The notes beneath the pieces were generated by a model. That model saw nothing but the letters and a program-made list of their open reading frames with translations, made no database searches and was not told the origin of the DNA. 36,402 bases of DNA, from assembly GCF_005981925.1 (NCBI RefSeq), contig NZ_VBVX01000030.1:1-36402 (forward strand), read 5' to 3'. Below are positions 23,641 to 30,969 of the stretch, one piece after another. Origin of the DNA: Streptomyces albidochromogenes. Its GTDB lineage: Bacteria; Actinomycetota; Actinomycetes; Streptomycetales; Streptomycetaceae. The position numbers and the translations under genes are program-made. The stretch's first letter is position 1. The number at the start of each line of letters is the position of its first letter.

Positions 23641-23660
23641 ATGTGTACTCTCGTACACAT
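23641..23660. promoter_or_regulatory. Operator 2 of the smr-tetR operon
   Basis: ATGTGTAC and GTACACAT flank TCTC: the same core as operator 1 (TGTGTAC-N4-GTACACA). It runs into the start codon of the SMR gene. TACTCT (23646-23651) inside it fits a -10 box 7 bp before ATG, so binding would block RNA polymerase on a leaderless promoter. Confidence 0.8.
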
Positions 23661-23985
23661 GCCCACGCCCTACGTACTGCTGGCCGCGGCGATCGCGGCG
23701 GAGGTGGCCGGGACCACGGCCATGAAGTACAGCGACGGATTCACCAAGCTGTGGCCCTCGCTCATCACGGCCGCCGGCTATCTGCTCGCCTTCACCCTGC
23801 TCGCCCAGACCCTCAAGTCCATGTCGGTCGGCACCGCCTACGCGATCTGGGCGGGCGCAGGCACCGCCGCCGTCGCCGCGATCGGCATCTTCTTCCTCGG
23901 GGAGTCGGCGAACGCCGTCAAACTGGCCGGGATCGGCCTGGTCATCGTCGGCGTGGTCCTGCTCAACCTCGGCGGCGCGCACTGA
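23659..23985 (+). CDS. SMR family multidrug efflux transporter (QacE/EmrE-like)
   Basis: A 108-residue protein with four transmembrane helices. Glu15 in AAAIAAEVAGTTAMKYSDG corresponds to EmrE Glu14, the proton and drug site, and SVGTAYAIWAGAGTAAVA is the helix-3 signature with its conserved Tyr and Trp. SMR proteins export cationic drugs such as quaternary ammonium compounds as antiparallel dimers driven by protons. Encoded alone, it should be a homodimer. ATG 23659 gives the family start; ATG 23641, six codons earlier, would lie inside operator 2. Its TGA overlaps the tetR ATG (TGATG). The twin operators upstream point to repression by that TetR, relieved by the drug. Confidence 0.94.
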   Translation: MPTPYVLLAAAIAAEVAGTTAMKYSDGFTKLWPSLITAAGYLLAFTLLAQTLKSMSVGTAYAIWAGAGTAAVAAIGIFFLGESANAVKLAGIGLVIVGVVLLNLGGAH

Positions 23986-24539
23986 TGGCCCGCCGGTACG
24001 ACCCCGAGCGCCGCCGGCGCATCATCGACGCCGCGATACGCGTGGTGGGGCGCAAGGGCATTGCGGGGCTGAGCCACCGGTCGGCCGCGGCCGAGGCGGA
24101 CGTACCGCTCGGCTCGACGACGTACCACTTCAGGACGCTCGACGAGCTGTTGGTCGCCGCGCTACGGCAGTCCAACGAGGGGTTCGCGAAGGCGGTGGCC
24201 GCACACGGCGCCTTCGAGGACCCGCGGGCCGACCTGGCGGACGAGCTGGCCCGGATGCTGGGGGACTGGCTGTCGGGGGACCGCACCGGCGTGGAGCTGG
24301 AGTACGAGCTCTACCTGGCCGCGCTGCGCAGGCCGGCCCTGCGCCCGGTCGCCGCCGAGTGGTGCGCGGGCATGGCCGACCAGCTGGCGCGGCGCACCGA
24401 TCCGGTCACGGCGCGGGCGGTGGTCGCGCTGATGGACGGGATCTGCCTCCAGGTCCTGCTGACCGGCGCGGCGTACGACGCGGCGTACGCGCGCGAAATG
24501 CTCGCCCGGGTCATCGGCCCACAGGCGCCGGCCGGCTGA
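23985..24539 (+). CDS. TetR family transcriptional repressor of the SMR operon
   Basis: A 184-residue TetR protein. The HTH occupies residues 8-52 (RRRIIDAAIRVVGRKGIAGLS, then AAAEADVPLGSTTYHFRTLDELL), with the usual STTYHF recognition helix. The C-terminal ligand domain (TetR_C-like) is alpha-helical, with two cysteines. It overlaps the SMR stop by one base, so both are made from one mRNA and the repressor controls its own supply. The two TGTGTAC-N4-GTACACA palindromes upstream of smr are its probable sites. The ligand should be an SMR substrate, most likely a lipophilic cation; this is inference from context. Confidence 0.93.
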   Translation: MARRYDPERRRRIIDAAIRVVGRKGIAGLSHRSAAAEADVPLGSTTYHFRTLDELLVAALRQSNEGFAKAVAAHGAFEDPRADLADELARMLGDWLSGDRTGVELEYELYLAALRRPALRPVAAEWCAGMADQLARRTDPVTARAVVALMDGICLQVLLTGAAYDAAYAREMLARVIGPQAPAG

Positions 24540-24597
24540 TCCCGCGTCACACCCGCTGCCCACCGGCGCCCGCACCCGCGCCCCCGGCCCGCGTTCG

Positions 24598-24632
24598 GCA
24601 GGCGGCCCCGCGTCACGGCCCGGCCCGCCTGC
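24598..24632. terminator. Terminator between tetR and the HxlR-peroxiredoxin gene
   Basis: GCAGGCGG (24598-24605) and CCGCCTGC (24625-24632) form an 8-bp stem between convergent genes; the 19-nt loop is G+C-rich and no T run follows. Confidence 0.5.
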
Positions 24633-24642
24633 TCCGGCGTCG

Positions 24643-25512
24643 TCAGCGGCCGAGGCCGGCCAGCGCCGACTCGACGCTCGCCGTGATGTCCGTGACGGGG
24701 TAGTGGACCTGGCGGATCGTACGGTCGCGCTCCACCACCAGCGTCAGCCGCTTCAGCCGGCTGACGCCGGCCGCGCGGAACGTCGGCAGGCGCAGGGCGG
24801 CCGCCAGGGTGAGGTCCGCGTCCGACAGGAGCGGGAAGTCCAGCCGCTCCGCGTCCGCGAACGCCCGTTGCTCGTCCGGGCGCTGGGCGGACACGCCGTG
24901 CACGGTCGCGCCCGCGGCGGCGAACTCGGCCGACCGGTCGCGGTACGTGCAGGATTCGAGCGTGCAACCGCGCGCGCCGGGGATCTCGGCCCAGCCGGGC
25001 GGATACGCCTCGGGGCGGGCGTACGCGCCGGGGAAGCAGTACAGGACGGTGTACGGCGTGTCCGCGACGGGGTCGCGCGGCTCGCCGTCCAGGTCGGGGA
25101 GCCACAGCGCCGGCAGTCGCGTGCCGACGAGCCGGTGCACGCGCTCGGCCTCCCGGGACGCCGGCTCCGCCGTCGCGGTCGTCTCCCCGTCGCCGAGCAG
25201 CCAGGTGTCGCCCCAGTCCTGGAGCGCGATCAGTACGGGCAGGAGCGCGCGGCCGCGCCGGGTGAGGCGGTACTCGTACCGCGGGGGCCGCTCCTGGTAC
25301 GGCTCCCGGGCCAGTACGTCCGCGTCCACCAGCAGCCGCAGCCGCTCGGCGAGGACCTTGCGGGACATGCCGGTCTCCGCCTGGAGCGCGTCGAAGCGGT
25401 GCACGCCGCGGGCCGCGTCGCGCACGATCAGCAGGGTCCACCAGTCGCCCACGACGTCAAGGGCCTGGGCGATGGCGCAGTCGGCGTCGCCGAGGCTGGT
25501 GCGTTGTGCCAT
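24643..25512 (-). CDS. HxlR-type regulator fused to a BCP-like peroxiredoxin domain
   Basis: A 289-residue two-domain protein. Residues 1-110 are an HxlR winged helix: DCAIAQALDVVGDWWTLLIV with Cys12 at the redox-sensing position of YodB/HypR-type regulators, FDALQAETGMSRKVLAERLR as HTH, and YEYRLTRRG as wing. Residues about 128-289 resemble a peroxiredoxin of the BCP/PrxQ class: TVLYCFPGAY, then GCTLESCTYRDRSAEF, whose Cys183 and Cys188 match the GCTxxxC peroxidatic/resolving pair, and FPLLSDADLTLAAAL. The combination suggests a one-protein peroxide or electrophile sensor. ATG 25512 is chosen by homology; ATG 25521 is in frame, and neither has a good ribosome-binding site. An MFS transporter gene is divergent, with a palindrome between them. 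Confidence 0.88.
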   Translation of the reverse strand: MAQRTSLGDADCAIAQALDVVGDWWTLLIVRDAARGVHRFDALQAETGMSRKVLAERLRLLVDADVLAREPYQERPPRYEYRLTRRGRALLPVLIALQDWGDTWLLGDGETTATAEPASREAERVHRLVGTRLPALWLPDLDGEPRDPVADTPYTVLYCFPGAYARPEAYPPGWAEIPGARGCTLESCTYRDRSAEFAAAGATVHGVSAQRPDEQRAFADAERLDFPLLSDADLTLAAALRLPTFRAAGVSRLKRLTLVVERDRTIRQVHYPVTDITASVESALAGLGR

Positions 25513-25534
25513 GGGGCTCATGCTGGCATAGTCC

Positions 25535-25549
25535 GTTCCCAAAGGGAAC
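25535..25549. promoter_or_regulatory. Palindromic operator candidate between hxlR-prx and the MFS gene
   Basis: GTTCCC-AAA-GGGAAC is a perfect 6+3+6 inverted repeat, 22 bp upstream of the regulator start and 50 bp upstream of the likely MFS start. It is the only clear dyad in this 86-bp divergent region, so it is the probable site for the HxlR-type protein. Confidence 0.6.
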
Positions 25550-25598
25550 TTACTCGGAACTCGCGCAGGGGGCGGGCAGGTTGGGGTCACTCCGGGAT

Positions 25599-26870
25599 GT
25601 GCCGAAGGCCGTATGGCACCTGGCGTTCGGCATCTTCTTCAACAGCGCCGTCGCCTTCACGTTCATCTATCTCTTCGTCTACCTCACGGACGAACGCGGC
25701 CTGGCGGTCGCGCGGGCGGGCGTGCTCAGCGGCATCGGCGGGCTCGGCCTCGTCGCGGGGAACTTCACCGGCGGCTGGTTCGGCGACCGCTTCGGCCACC
25801 GGCGCACCCTGCTGACCGCCTCCGTGCTCGGAGGTGCCGGCCTGGTGGCGCTGCCCTCCCTGCCGGACGCCGTGCTGTACGCCGCGCTGCCGCTCGCGCA
25901 GTACGCGCTGGGGGCGGTGCGCGCCACGAACTCCGCCCTCATCGCCGTCTCCGTACCCGACGGATCGCGGCGCCAGGGCTTCGCCGTGATGCGGATGGCC
26001 GGGAACGCGGGCTTCACGGTCGGCGCGCCGCTCGGAGCGCTGGTCGCCGCGGAGTTCTCGTACACGGTGATCTTCGTCGTGGACGGCATCGGCACGCTCC
26101 TGTTCGCGCTGTACGCCGCCGCGGTCCTGCCCGCGCCGCGCACCGGGCGGACGACGGCAGGAGAACCGTCTTCGCTGCCCGCCGCGCCGGGCCTCCGGCG
26201 GGAACTGCGCGCCCGTCCCCAGGTCCTCGTCCTCCTGGTGGCGGTCTTCTTCGCGGACATCGTCTACCGGCAGATGTTCTCCACCGTGCCGGTCTTCCTC
26301 GGCGACCACGGCATGGACACCCGCGCGTACGGCTGGCTGATCGCCGTCAACGGCGCGGTCATCCTCTGCCTGGAGATCCCGGCGGCCGTCGCCCTGCGCC
26401 GGCGCGCGCCCCTGACGATCGTCGGCGCGGGACTCGTCCTGGTCGGCCTCGGCTACGGCGTGCTGATGCTGGGGGCGGCCATCGGTGTCGCCGTGGTGAT
26501 GATGCTGCTCCTCACGGCGGGCGAGATCCTCTACAAGACCCCGGCCACCGCCTTCGTGGCCGACCAGGCCCCCGCGCACGCGCAGGGCCGCTTCCAGAGC
26601 CTGTACGCCGGTGTCTCGGTCAGCGGCGTCATCCTCGCCCCACCCCTGGGCGGGGCCCTGTACGAGGCCGCGCCGGGCCTGCTCTGGCCGCTGAGCGCGG
26701 CGCTGGCGCTGGCGGCGGGCGGCGCGGTGATCGCGGCGGGGCGGCAGGCAGGCACGGCGGGCGGAACGCCGCCCGGCCCCGGCCCCGGCACAGCGGCCGA
26801 CGGGGCCGGCGGGGAGCCCGGGCGCCCGGCATCCGGGACCGGTTCGCCTCGGCACGCCGGAGCCGGTTAG
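25599..26870 (+). CDS. MFS family transporter
   Basis: A 423-residue major facilitator with about 12 helices and a central loop (about 185-210). The motif-A-like loop GGWFGDRFGHRRTLL after helix 2 is the MFS signature. Substrate unknown; similar proteins export drugs or metabolites. The start is uncertain: GTG 25599 gives VPKAVWHLAFGIFFNSAV, matching where homologues begin, but has a distant GGGG; TTG 25581 has GGGGG 8 bp upstream. It is divergent from the HxlR-peroxiredoxin gene, so it may be the transporter that regulator controls. The Gly/Pro-rich C-terminus (after about 380) has no recognisable function. dapD begins 9 bp downstream. Confidence 0.88.
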   Translation: MPKAVWHLAFGIFFNSAVAFTFIYLFVYLTDERGLAVARAGVLSGIGGLGLVAGNFTGGWFGDRFGHRRTLLTASVLGGAGLVALPSLPDAVLYAALPLAQYALGAVRATNSALIAVSVPDGSRRQGFAVMRMAGNAGFTVGAPLGALVAAEFSYTVIFVVDGIGTLLFALYAAAVLPAPRTGRTTAGEPSSLPAAPGLRRELRARPQVLVLLVAVFFADIVYRQMFSTVPVFLGDHGMDTRAYGWLIAVNGAVILCLEIPAAVALRRRAPLTIVGAGLVLVGLGYGVLMLGAAIGVAVVMMLLLTAGEILYKTPATAFVADQAPAHAQGRFQSLYAGVSVSGVILAPPLGGALYEAAPGLLWPLSAALALAAGGAVIAAGRQAGTAGGTPPGPGPGTAADGAGGEPGRPASGTGSPRHAGAG

Positions 26871-26879
26871 CGTTCGGGC

Positions 26880-27869
26880 ATGACCGATACGACTGCTACT
26901 CGCACCACCGGCGCCGTCGCCGCCGGCCTCGCCACCCTCGCCGCTGACGGCACCGTCCTGGACACCTGGTTCCCCGCCCCCGAGCTGGTCGCCGAGCCCG
27001 GCCCCGCCGGCACCGAGCGCCTCACCGCCGAGCGCGCCGCAGAGCTGCTCGGCGCCTCCGCGCCGAAGGCCCTCGGCCCCGACGCCCGGCGCGGCGTCGA
27101 GGTCGTCGCCGTCCGTACGGTCATCGCCTCGCTCGACGACAAGCCGCTGGACGCCCACGACGCGTACCTGCGCCTGCACCTGCTCTCGCACCGGCTGGTC
27201 CAGCCGCACGGCCAGAACCTGGACGGCGTCTTCGGCCTCCTCGCCAACGTCGCCTGGACGTCGCTCGGCCCGGTCGCCGTCGACCAGCTGGAGACCGTAC
27301 GGCTGAACGCCCGCGCCGAGGGCCTGCACCTCCAGGTGACCTCGGTCGACAAGTTCCCGCGCATGACGGACTACGTGGCGCCCAAGGGCGTGCGCATCGC
27401 CGACGCCGACCGCGTCCGCCTCGGCGCGCACCTCGCCGAGGGCACCACGGTGATGCACGAGGGCTTCGTCAACTTCAACGCCGGCACGCTCGGCACCTCC
27501 ATGGTCGAGGGCCGCATCTCGGCCGGCGTCGTCGTCGGCGACGGCTCCGACATCGGCGGCGGCGCGTCCACCATGGGCACCCTCTCCGGCGGCGGCAACG
27601 TCCGCATCGTCATCGGCGAGCGCTGCCTGGTCGGCGCCGAGGCGGGCGTCGGCATCGCGCTGGGCGACGAGTGCGTCGTCGAGGCCGGCCTGTACGTCAC
27701 GGCGGGCACCCGGGTCACGATGCCCGACGGCCAGATCGTCAAGGCCCGCGAACTCTCCGGCGCCAGCAACATCCTCTTCCGCCGCAACTCGGTGACCGGC
27801 ACCGTCGAGGCCCGCCCGAACAACGCGGTCTGGGGCGGCCTGAACGAGATCCTGCACAGCCACAACTGA
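26880..27869 (+). CDS. dapD: Tetrahydrodipicolinate N-succinyltransferase
   Basis: A 329-residue enzyme of normal actinobacterial DapD length. The left-handed beta-helix is seen as hexapeptide-like repeats from about residue 174 to 285 ([60 protein letters not shown]). The stretch [19 protein letters not shown] and the C-terminal [13 protein letters not shown] are typical of the family. It succinylates tetrahydrodipicolinate in the diaminopimelate/lysine pathway, needed for peptidoglycan. No Shine-Dalgarno precedes ATG; TAGCGT (26868-26873) ends 6 bp before it, fitting a leaderless promoter of its own even though the MFS stop is 9 bp away. A dapA homologue lies 1.3 kb further on the other strand. 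Confidence 0.96.
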   Translation: MTDTTATRTTGAVAAGLATLAADGTVLDTWFPAPELVAEPGPAGTERLTAERAAELLGASAPKALGPDARRGVEVVAVRTVIASLDDKPLDAHDAYLRLHLLSHRLVQPHGQNLDGVFGLLANVAWTSLGPVAVDQLETVRLNARAEGLHLQVTSVDKFPRMTDYVAPKGVRIADADRVRLGAHLAEGTTVMHEGFVNFNAGTLGTSMVEGRISAGVVVGDGSDIGGGASTMGTLSGGGNVRIVIGERCLVGAEAGVGIALGDECVVEAGLYVTAGTRVTMPDGQIVKARELSGASNILFRRNSVTGTVEARPNNAVWGGLNEILHSHN

Positions 27870-27953
27870 TCATCGGCGGACGTGCGGCCGCTGTGTCGAT
27901 CAACGCCTTGACCGGCCGCTGAGCCGCCGGCGTCCGTCGGGGCCGGTCGTCAT

Positions 27954-27996
27954 CGAGCGCCCTTCCACGGCCCAGGACGGCCCGGAAGGGCGCTCG
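27954..27996. terminator. dapD terminator hairpin
   Basis: CGAGCGCCCTTCC (27954-27966) pairs perfectly with GGAAGGGCGCTCG (27984-27996), a 13-bp stem with 17-nt loop, between the convergent dapD and gntR genes. The remaining 176-bp gap contains no other feature I can identify. Confidence 0.85.
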
Positions 27997-28045
27997 TGTC
28001 CGAGCACAGCACGAGCACTGCCTCGCTCGCGCGACACGTCAGCGC

Positions 28046-28705
28046 TCAGGGTCGCCGGTCAGCCAGGGTTTCGGTCAGTTCCGCCGTGAGGGCCTGGGCC
28101 GCCGCGTCCGGGTCGGCGGCGGCAATGGCGTCGATCAGGGCGGTGGGGCCGGCGTCGGCGGCGAGGTCCGGAGGGGGCGTCGCGGCCTGGCGCAGGGCCG
28201 GTGCGAGCTGGGCGAAGAGGTCGACGAGCACGGGGTTGTGCGCGGCGGCCACCACGGCCGCGTGCAGGGCGAGGTCGGCGTCGGCGAAGGCCGGGCCGTC
28301 GCCGTCGGCCGCCGCGCGCCGCGCCTCCAGCGCGGTGCGGAGCGCGGTGAGGTCCCCGTCGGTCCGGCGTACTGCCGCCAGGCGGGCGGCCTGTACCTCC
28401 AGAAGCATCCTCACCTCGAACACGTCGGCCACGGCCGCCCGGCGCAGGCGCGTGGGCCAGTCCTCCTCCGGCCGGGTCGCGATGACGAAGACGCCCGCGC
28501 CCTGCCGGGGCTGCACCAGGCCCGCCCCCGCCAGGGCGCGCAGCGCCTCGCGGACCGTCGAGCGGCCCACGCCCAGGGTCTTGGCGAGGGTCGTCTCACC
28601 GGGCAGCCGCGTGCCGACCGGCCAGTGGCCGCAGGAGATCTGCTCACGCAGGTTCGCTGCCGCCTGCTCGACCAAGGGACTGGGGCGAGGAGCACCGAGG
28701 GTCAT
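28046..28705 (-). CDS. GntR family (FadR subfamily) transcriptional regulator
   Basis: A 219-residue regulator. The N-terminal winged helix is QAAANLREQISCGHWPVGTRLPGE, TTLAKTLGVGRSTVREALRAL and LVQPRQGAGVFVI, all typical of GntR. The C-terminal helical FCD domain (VFEVRMLLEVQAARLAAVRR, FADADLALHAAVVAAAHNPVL) holds the Asp/His residues that bind a metal and organic-acid ligands in this subfamily. ATG 28705 has GAGGTGAGAG just upstream, part of three 7-bp repeats. FadR-type regulators usually control catabolism of acids or sugars; the target here could be the dapA-like gene and SDR 1.4 kb away, but that is a guess from proximity. Confidence 0.92.
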   Translation of the reverse strand: MTLGAPRPSPLVEQAAANLREQISCGHWPVGTRLPGETTLAKTLGVGRSTVREALRALAGAGLVQPRQGAGVFVIATRPEEDWPTRLRRAAVADVFEVRMLLEVQAARLAAVRRTDGDLTALRTALEARRAAADGDGPAFADADLALHAAVVAAAHNPVLVDLFAQLAPALRQAATPPPDLAADAGPTALIDAIAAADPDAAAQALTAELTETLADRRP

Positions 28706-28709
28706 GTGG

Positions 28710-28730
28710 CTCTCACCTCTCACCTCTCAG
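28710..28730. repeat. Three 7-bp tandem repeats at the gntR ribosome-binding site
   Basis: CTCTCAC, CTCTCAC, CTCTCAG on the plus strand (28710-28716, 28717-28723, 28724-28730). On the coding strand this gives overlapping GAGGTGAGAG Shine-Dalgarno-like copies before ATG 28705. Confidence 0.7.
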
Positions 28731-28865
28731 GTTTCCGGTGGGGCGGATGGGATTCGTGTGCCGCCATGTTGCCGCGTCGCACGCCCTCGCACGTCCTCGC
28801 GCGCCGTACTCGCCGCCGCGACCTCACACTCACACGGATGACGTCGCGTGACCTCTGGGCCGTTC

Positions 28866-28887
28866 GGGTGGATAGGCAGGGTGGATA
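28866..28887 (+). repeat. Direct repeat upstream of the small secreted protein gene
   Basis: GGGTGGATA occurs at 28866-28874 and 28879-28887, a 13-bp period, 45-66 bp before the ATG at 28932. It may be an activator or sigma-factor recognition element. The region 28731-28865 holds nothing else I recognise. Confidence 0.4.
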
Positions 28888-28931
28888 AGCGGGTCGGCAC
28901 ATCGCACGATGATTCAGGGCGAGGGAGCGGC

Positions 28932-29156
28932 ATGACGGCGCAGCAGGTACGGGCACTGGTACGACGGGTCACCGGATGCGGTGCGGTTCTGATGGCGGTG
29001 GGCCTGTCCACGGGCATGGCCCACGCCGACGAGACGCACACCAACGCGCACAACGCGCCGCGCGTCATGCTGATCTCCACGGGGCAGATCGACGATCCGC
29101 TGGAGGACGTCCTGGAGCACACCGCGATCCTCAGCCGGATCGGCGTCTCCGGCTGA
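28932..29156 (+). CDS. Small secreted protein of unknown function
   Basis: A 74-residue protein with a signal peptide (RALVRRVTGCGAVLMAVGLS, cleavage likely after AHA at residue 32). The mature part is only about 42 residues, with a His/Asn start (DETHTNAHNAPRV) and a compact segment MLISTGQIDDPLEDVLEHTA. I recall no characterised homologue; it seems to belong to a group of short secreted proteins common in Streptomyces. It is not a lantibiotic or chaplin: no Cys pair or hydrophobic chaplin core is present. GAGGGAG 5 bp before ATG supports the start. It converges on the dapA homologue with a 7-bp gap. Confidence 0.72.
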   Translation: MTAQQVRALVRRVTGCGAVLMAVGLSTGMAHADETHTNAHNAPRVMLISTGQIDDPLEDVLEHTAILSRIGVSG

Positions 29157-29163
29157 CGCCGGA

Positions 29164-30087
29164 TCAGTCCAGGGCCTCGTAGGCCGCCAGCAGCCCGTCG
29201 ACCGTCGTGCGGTCGGCGGGCCGCAGCGGTTCGCGGACCGGGCCGGACGGCAGCCCGAGCGCGCCGAGCAGGCCCTTCGCGGTGACCGTGCCCGGCAGGC
29301 CCGACGCCATCATGAGTGTGATCAGGGGCAGCGCGCGCCCGTGGGCGCGCGCGGCGCCCGCCGTGTCACCGGCGTCGTACGCGTCCAGAACGGCCCGTAC
29401 CGCGCGGGGCGCGCAGTTGGCGACCGTACTGACACAGCCCGCGCCGCCCAACGCATAGAGCGGCAGGTTCAGTTCCTCGCTGCCCGAGTAGTAGGCGAGA
29501 TCCGTCCTCGACATGACGGTGGCGCTGCCCAGCAAGTCGTACGCGCAGTCCTTGACGGCGATGATCCGGGGATGGCCGGCGAGGCGCAGCATCGTCTCCA
29601 CCTCGATGCGGGTGCCGGTGCGGCCCGGGATGTCGTACAGCATCAGCGGGACGCCGACCGCGTCCGCGACCCGCCGGAAGTGCGCCTCCACCGCGTCCTG
29701 CGGCGGCCGGCTGTAGTACGGCGTGACCACCAGCAGGCCGTCCGCGCCCGCCCGTTCCGCCTCCCGCGCCAGTTCGACCGTGTGCCGGGTGTCGGCGCTT
29801 CCGACGCCCGACAGGAGGGCCGCCCGGTCGCCCACCGCCTCGCGGACGGCCCGTACGAGCGCGCTCTTCTCGGCGTCGGTGGTGGTCGGGGACTCACCGG
29901 TGGTGCCGTTCAGCACGAGCCCCTCGCAGCCCCCCTCGGACACCAGGCGGTCGGCGAGCGACTGGGCCCCGTCGAGGTCCGGTTCTCCGGCGGAGGTGAA
30001 GGGCGTGATCATGGCGCACAGGGCGCGGCCGAAAGGGCTCGATGCGGTCATACGGGAAGTCTGGGTGGCCCGACGGTGAAGGTCCAC
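29164..30087 (-). CDS. dapA: Dihydrodipicolinate synthase family protein
   Basis: A 307-residue (beta/alpha)8 lyase. Schiff-base Lys179 (IIAVKDCAYDL), catalytic Tyr151 (LMLYDIPGRTGT), the GTTGES motif (61-66) and the YYSRPP segment (124-129) all match DapA/NAL enzymes. DapA condenses pyruvate with aspartate semialdehyde in the lysine/DAP pathway; dapD nearby supports this, but actinomycetes carry several paralogues, some acting on other keto acids. GTG 30087 is chosen because AAGGAG (complement of 30094-30099) is 6 bp away; ATG 30051 within the gene has no ribosome-binding site. An SDR gene is divergent. Confidence 0.9.
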   Translation of the reverse strand: MDLHRRATQTSRMTASSPFGRALCAMITPFTSAGEPDLDGAQSLADRLVSEGGCEGLVLNGTTGESPTTTDAEKSALVRAVREAVGDRAALLSGVGSADTRHTVELAREAERAGADGLLVVTPYYSRPPQDAVEAHFRRVADAVGVPLMLYDIPGRTGTRIEVETMLRLAGHPRIIAVKDCAYDLLGSATVMSRTDLAYYSGSEELNLPLYALGGAGCVSTVANCAPRAVRAVLDAYDAGDTAGAARAHGRALPLITLMMASGLPGTVTAKGLLGALGLPSGPVREPLRPADRTTVDGLLAAYEALD

Positions 30088-30202
30088 TTAGATCTCCTTC
30101 GTGGAAGCGTCAAGCAACGCTGAACAGTGCGCGACGCCGCACGGGCCTGTCTGGCATGATCGCCTGCGCGCGGCAGGCCGTATCAAGGGGAGGTACCGCT
30201 CG

Positions 30203-30946
30203 ATGAGCGAACAACGTGTGGCCCTGGTGACAGGGTCGTCCTCGGGGATCGGCGCGGCCGTGGCCCGTCGGCTCGCCGCGGCCGGCGTCCGGGTGATCGT
30301 CAACTCCGCCCGCTCCGTGGAGGCGGGACAGGCACTGGCCGACGAACTGCCTGGCGCCCGTTACGTCCAGGCGGACATGGCCGTCGAGGAGGACGCGAAG
30401 CGGCTCGTGGCGAAGGCGGTCGCGGCGTACGGACGCCTCGACGTCCTGGTCAACAGCGCCGGCACGACCCGGTTCATCCCGCACGACGACCTGGAAGCCG
30501 CGAGCCCCGACGTGTGGCGCGACATCTTCGACGTCAACGTCATCGGCGTCTGGCAGACCATCACCGCCGCGGCCCCGCACCTGCGGGCGGCCCCGGACGG
30601 CGGGGGCTGCGTGGTCAACGTGTCCTCGCAGGCGGGCGTACGGCCGGGCGGCAGCTCCATCCCGTACGCCGTGAGCAAGGCGGCGGTGAACCACATGACG
30701 AAGCTGCTGGCCAAGACCATGGGGCCGGACGTACGGGTCAACGCCGTCGCGCCCGGCATGATCGACACCCCGTGGTTCGACGGGCTCGACGGTGCGGACA
30801 GGGTGAAGGAGCAGGTCGCGGGGTTGGTGCCGCTGGGCCGGGTCGGCAGACCCGAGGACATCGCGGACGCGGTGTACGACCTGACGCGCGCCGCGTACGT
30901 CACCGGCGAGGTGCTCCTCGTCGACGGTGGAGGACACCTGCTGTGA
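30203..30946 (+). CDS. SDR family oxidoreductase
   Basis: A 247-residue classical short-chain dehydrogenase. The nucleotide-binding TGSSSGIG (10-17), NSAG (84-87), catalytic Ser near 141-142, Tyr155 and Lys159 (PYAVSKAAV) and the C-terminal GEVLLVDGGGHLL are intact. It should oxidise or reduce an alcohol/ketone with NAD(P)(H); the substrate cannot be told. GGGGAGG 9 bp before ATG 30203 supports the start. Its stop overlaps a possible GTG start of the lipoprotein gene that follows, so the two may be co-transcribed. It resembles FabG-like enzymes but is not linked to fatty acid genes here. Confidence 0.92.
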   Translation: MSEQRVALVTGSSSGIGAAVARRLAAAGVRVIVNSARSVEAGQALADELPGARYVQADMAVEEDAKRLVAKAVAAYGRLDVLVNSAGTTRFIPHDDLEAASPDVWRDIFDVNVIGVWQTITAAAPHLRAAPDGGGCVVNVSSQAGVRPGGSSIPYAVSKAAVNHMTKLLAKTMGPDVRVNAVAPGMIDTPWFDGLDGADRVKEQVAGLVPLGRVGRPEDIADAVYDLTRAAYVTGEVLLVDGGGHLL

Positions 30947-30969
30947 CGACCGGCCGGGGGAGTGGAGAC

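Noticed and set aside
21433..23658. Extension of the SMR protein upstream as an 850-residue fusion
   Set aside because: The frame is open by chance through the ABC genes. SMR proteins are about 105-110 residues and a family-typical start lies at 23659 behind the operators.
25587..27863. A 758-codon open frame on the minus strand opposite the MFS and dapD genes
   Set aside because: Low-complexity shadow; it crosses two real genes and their boundary, and has no recognisable domain.
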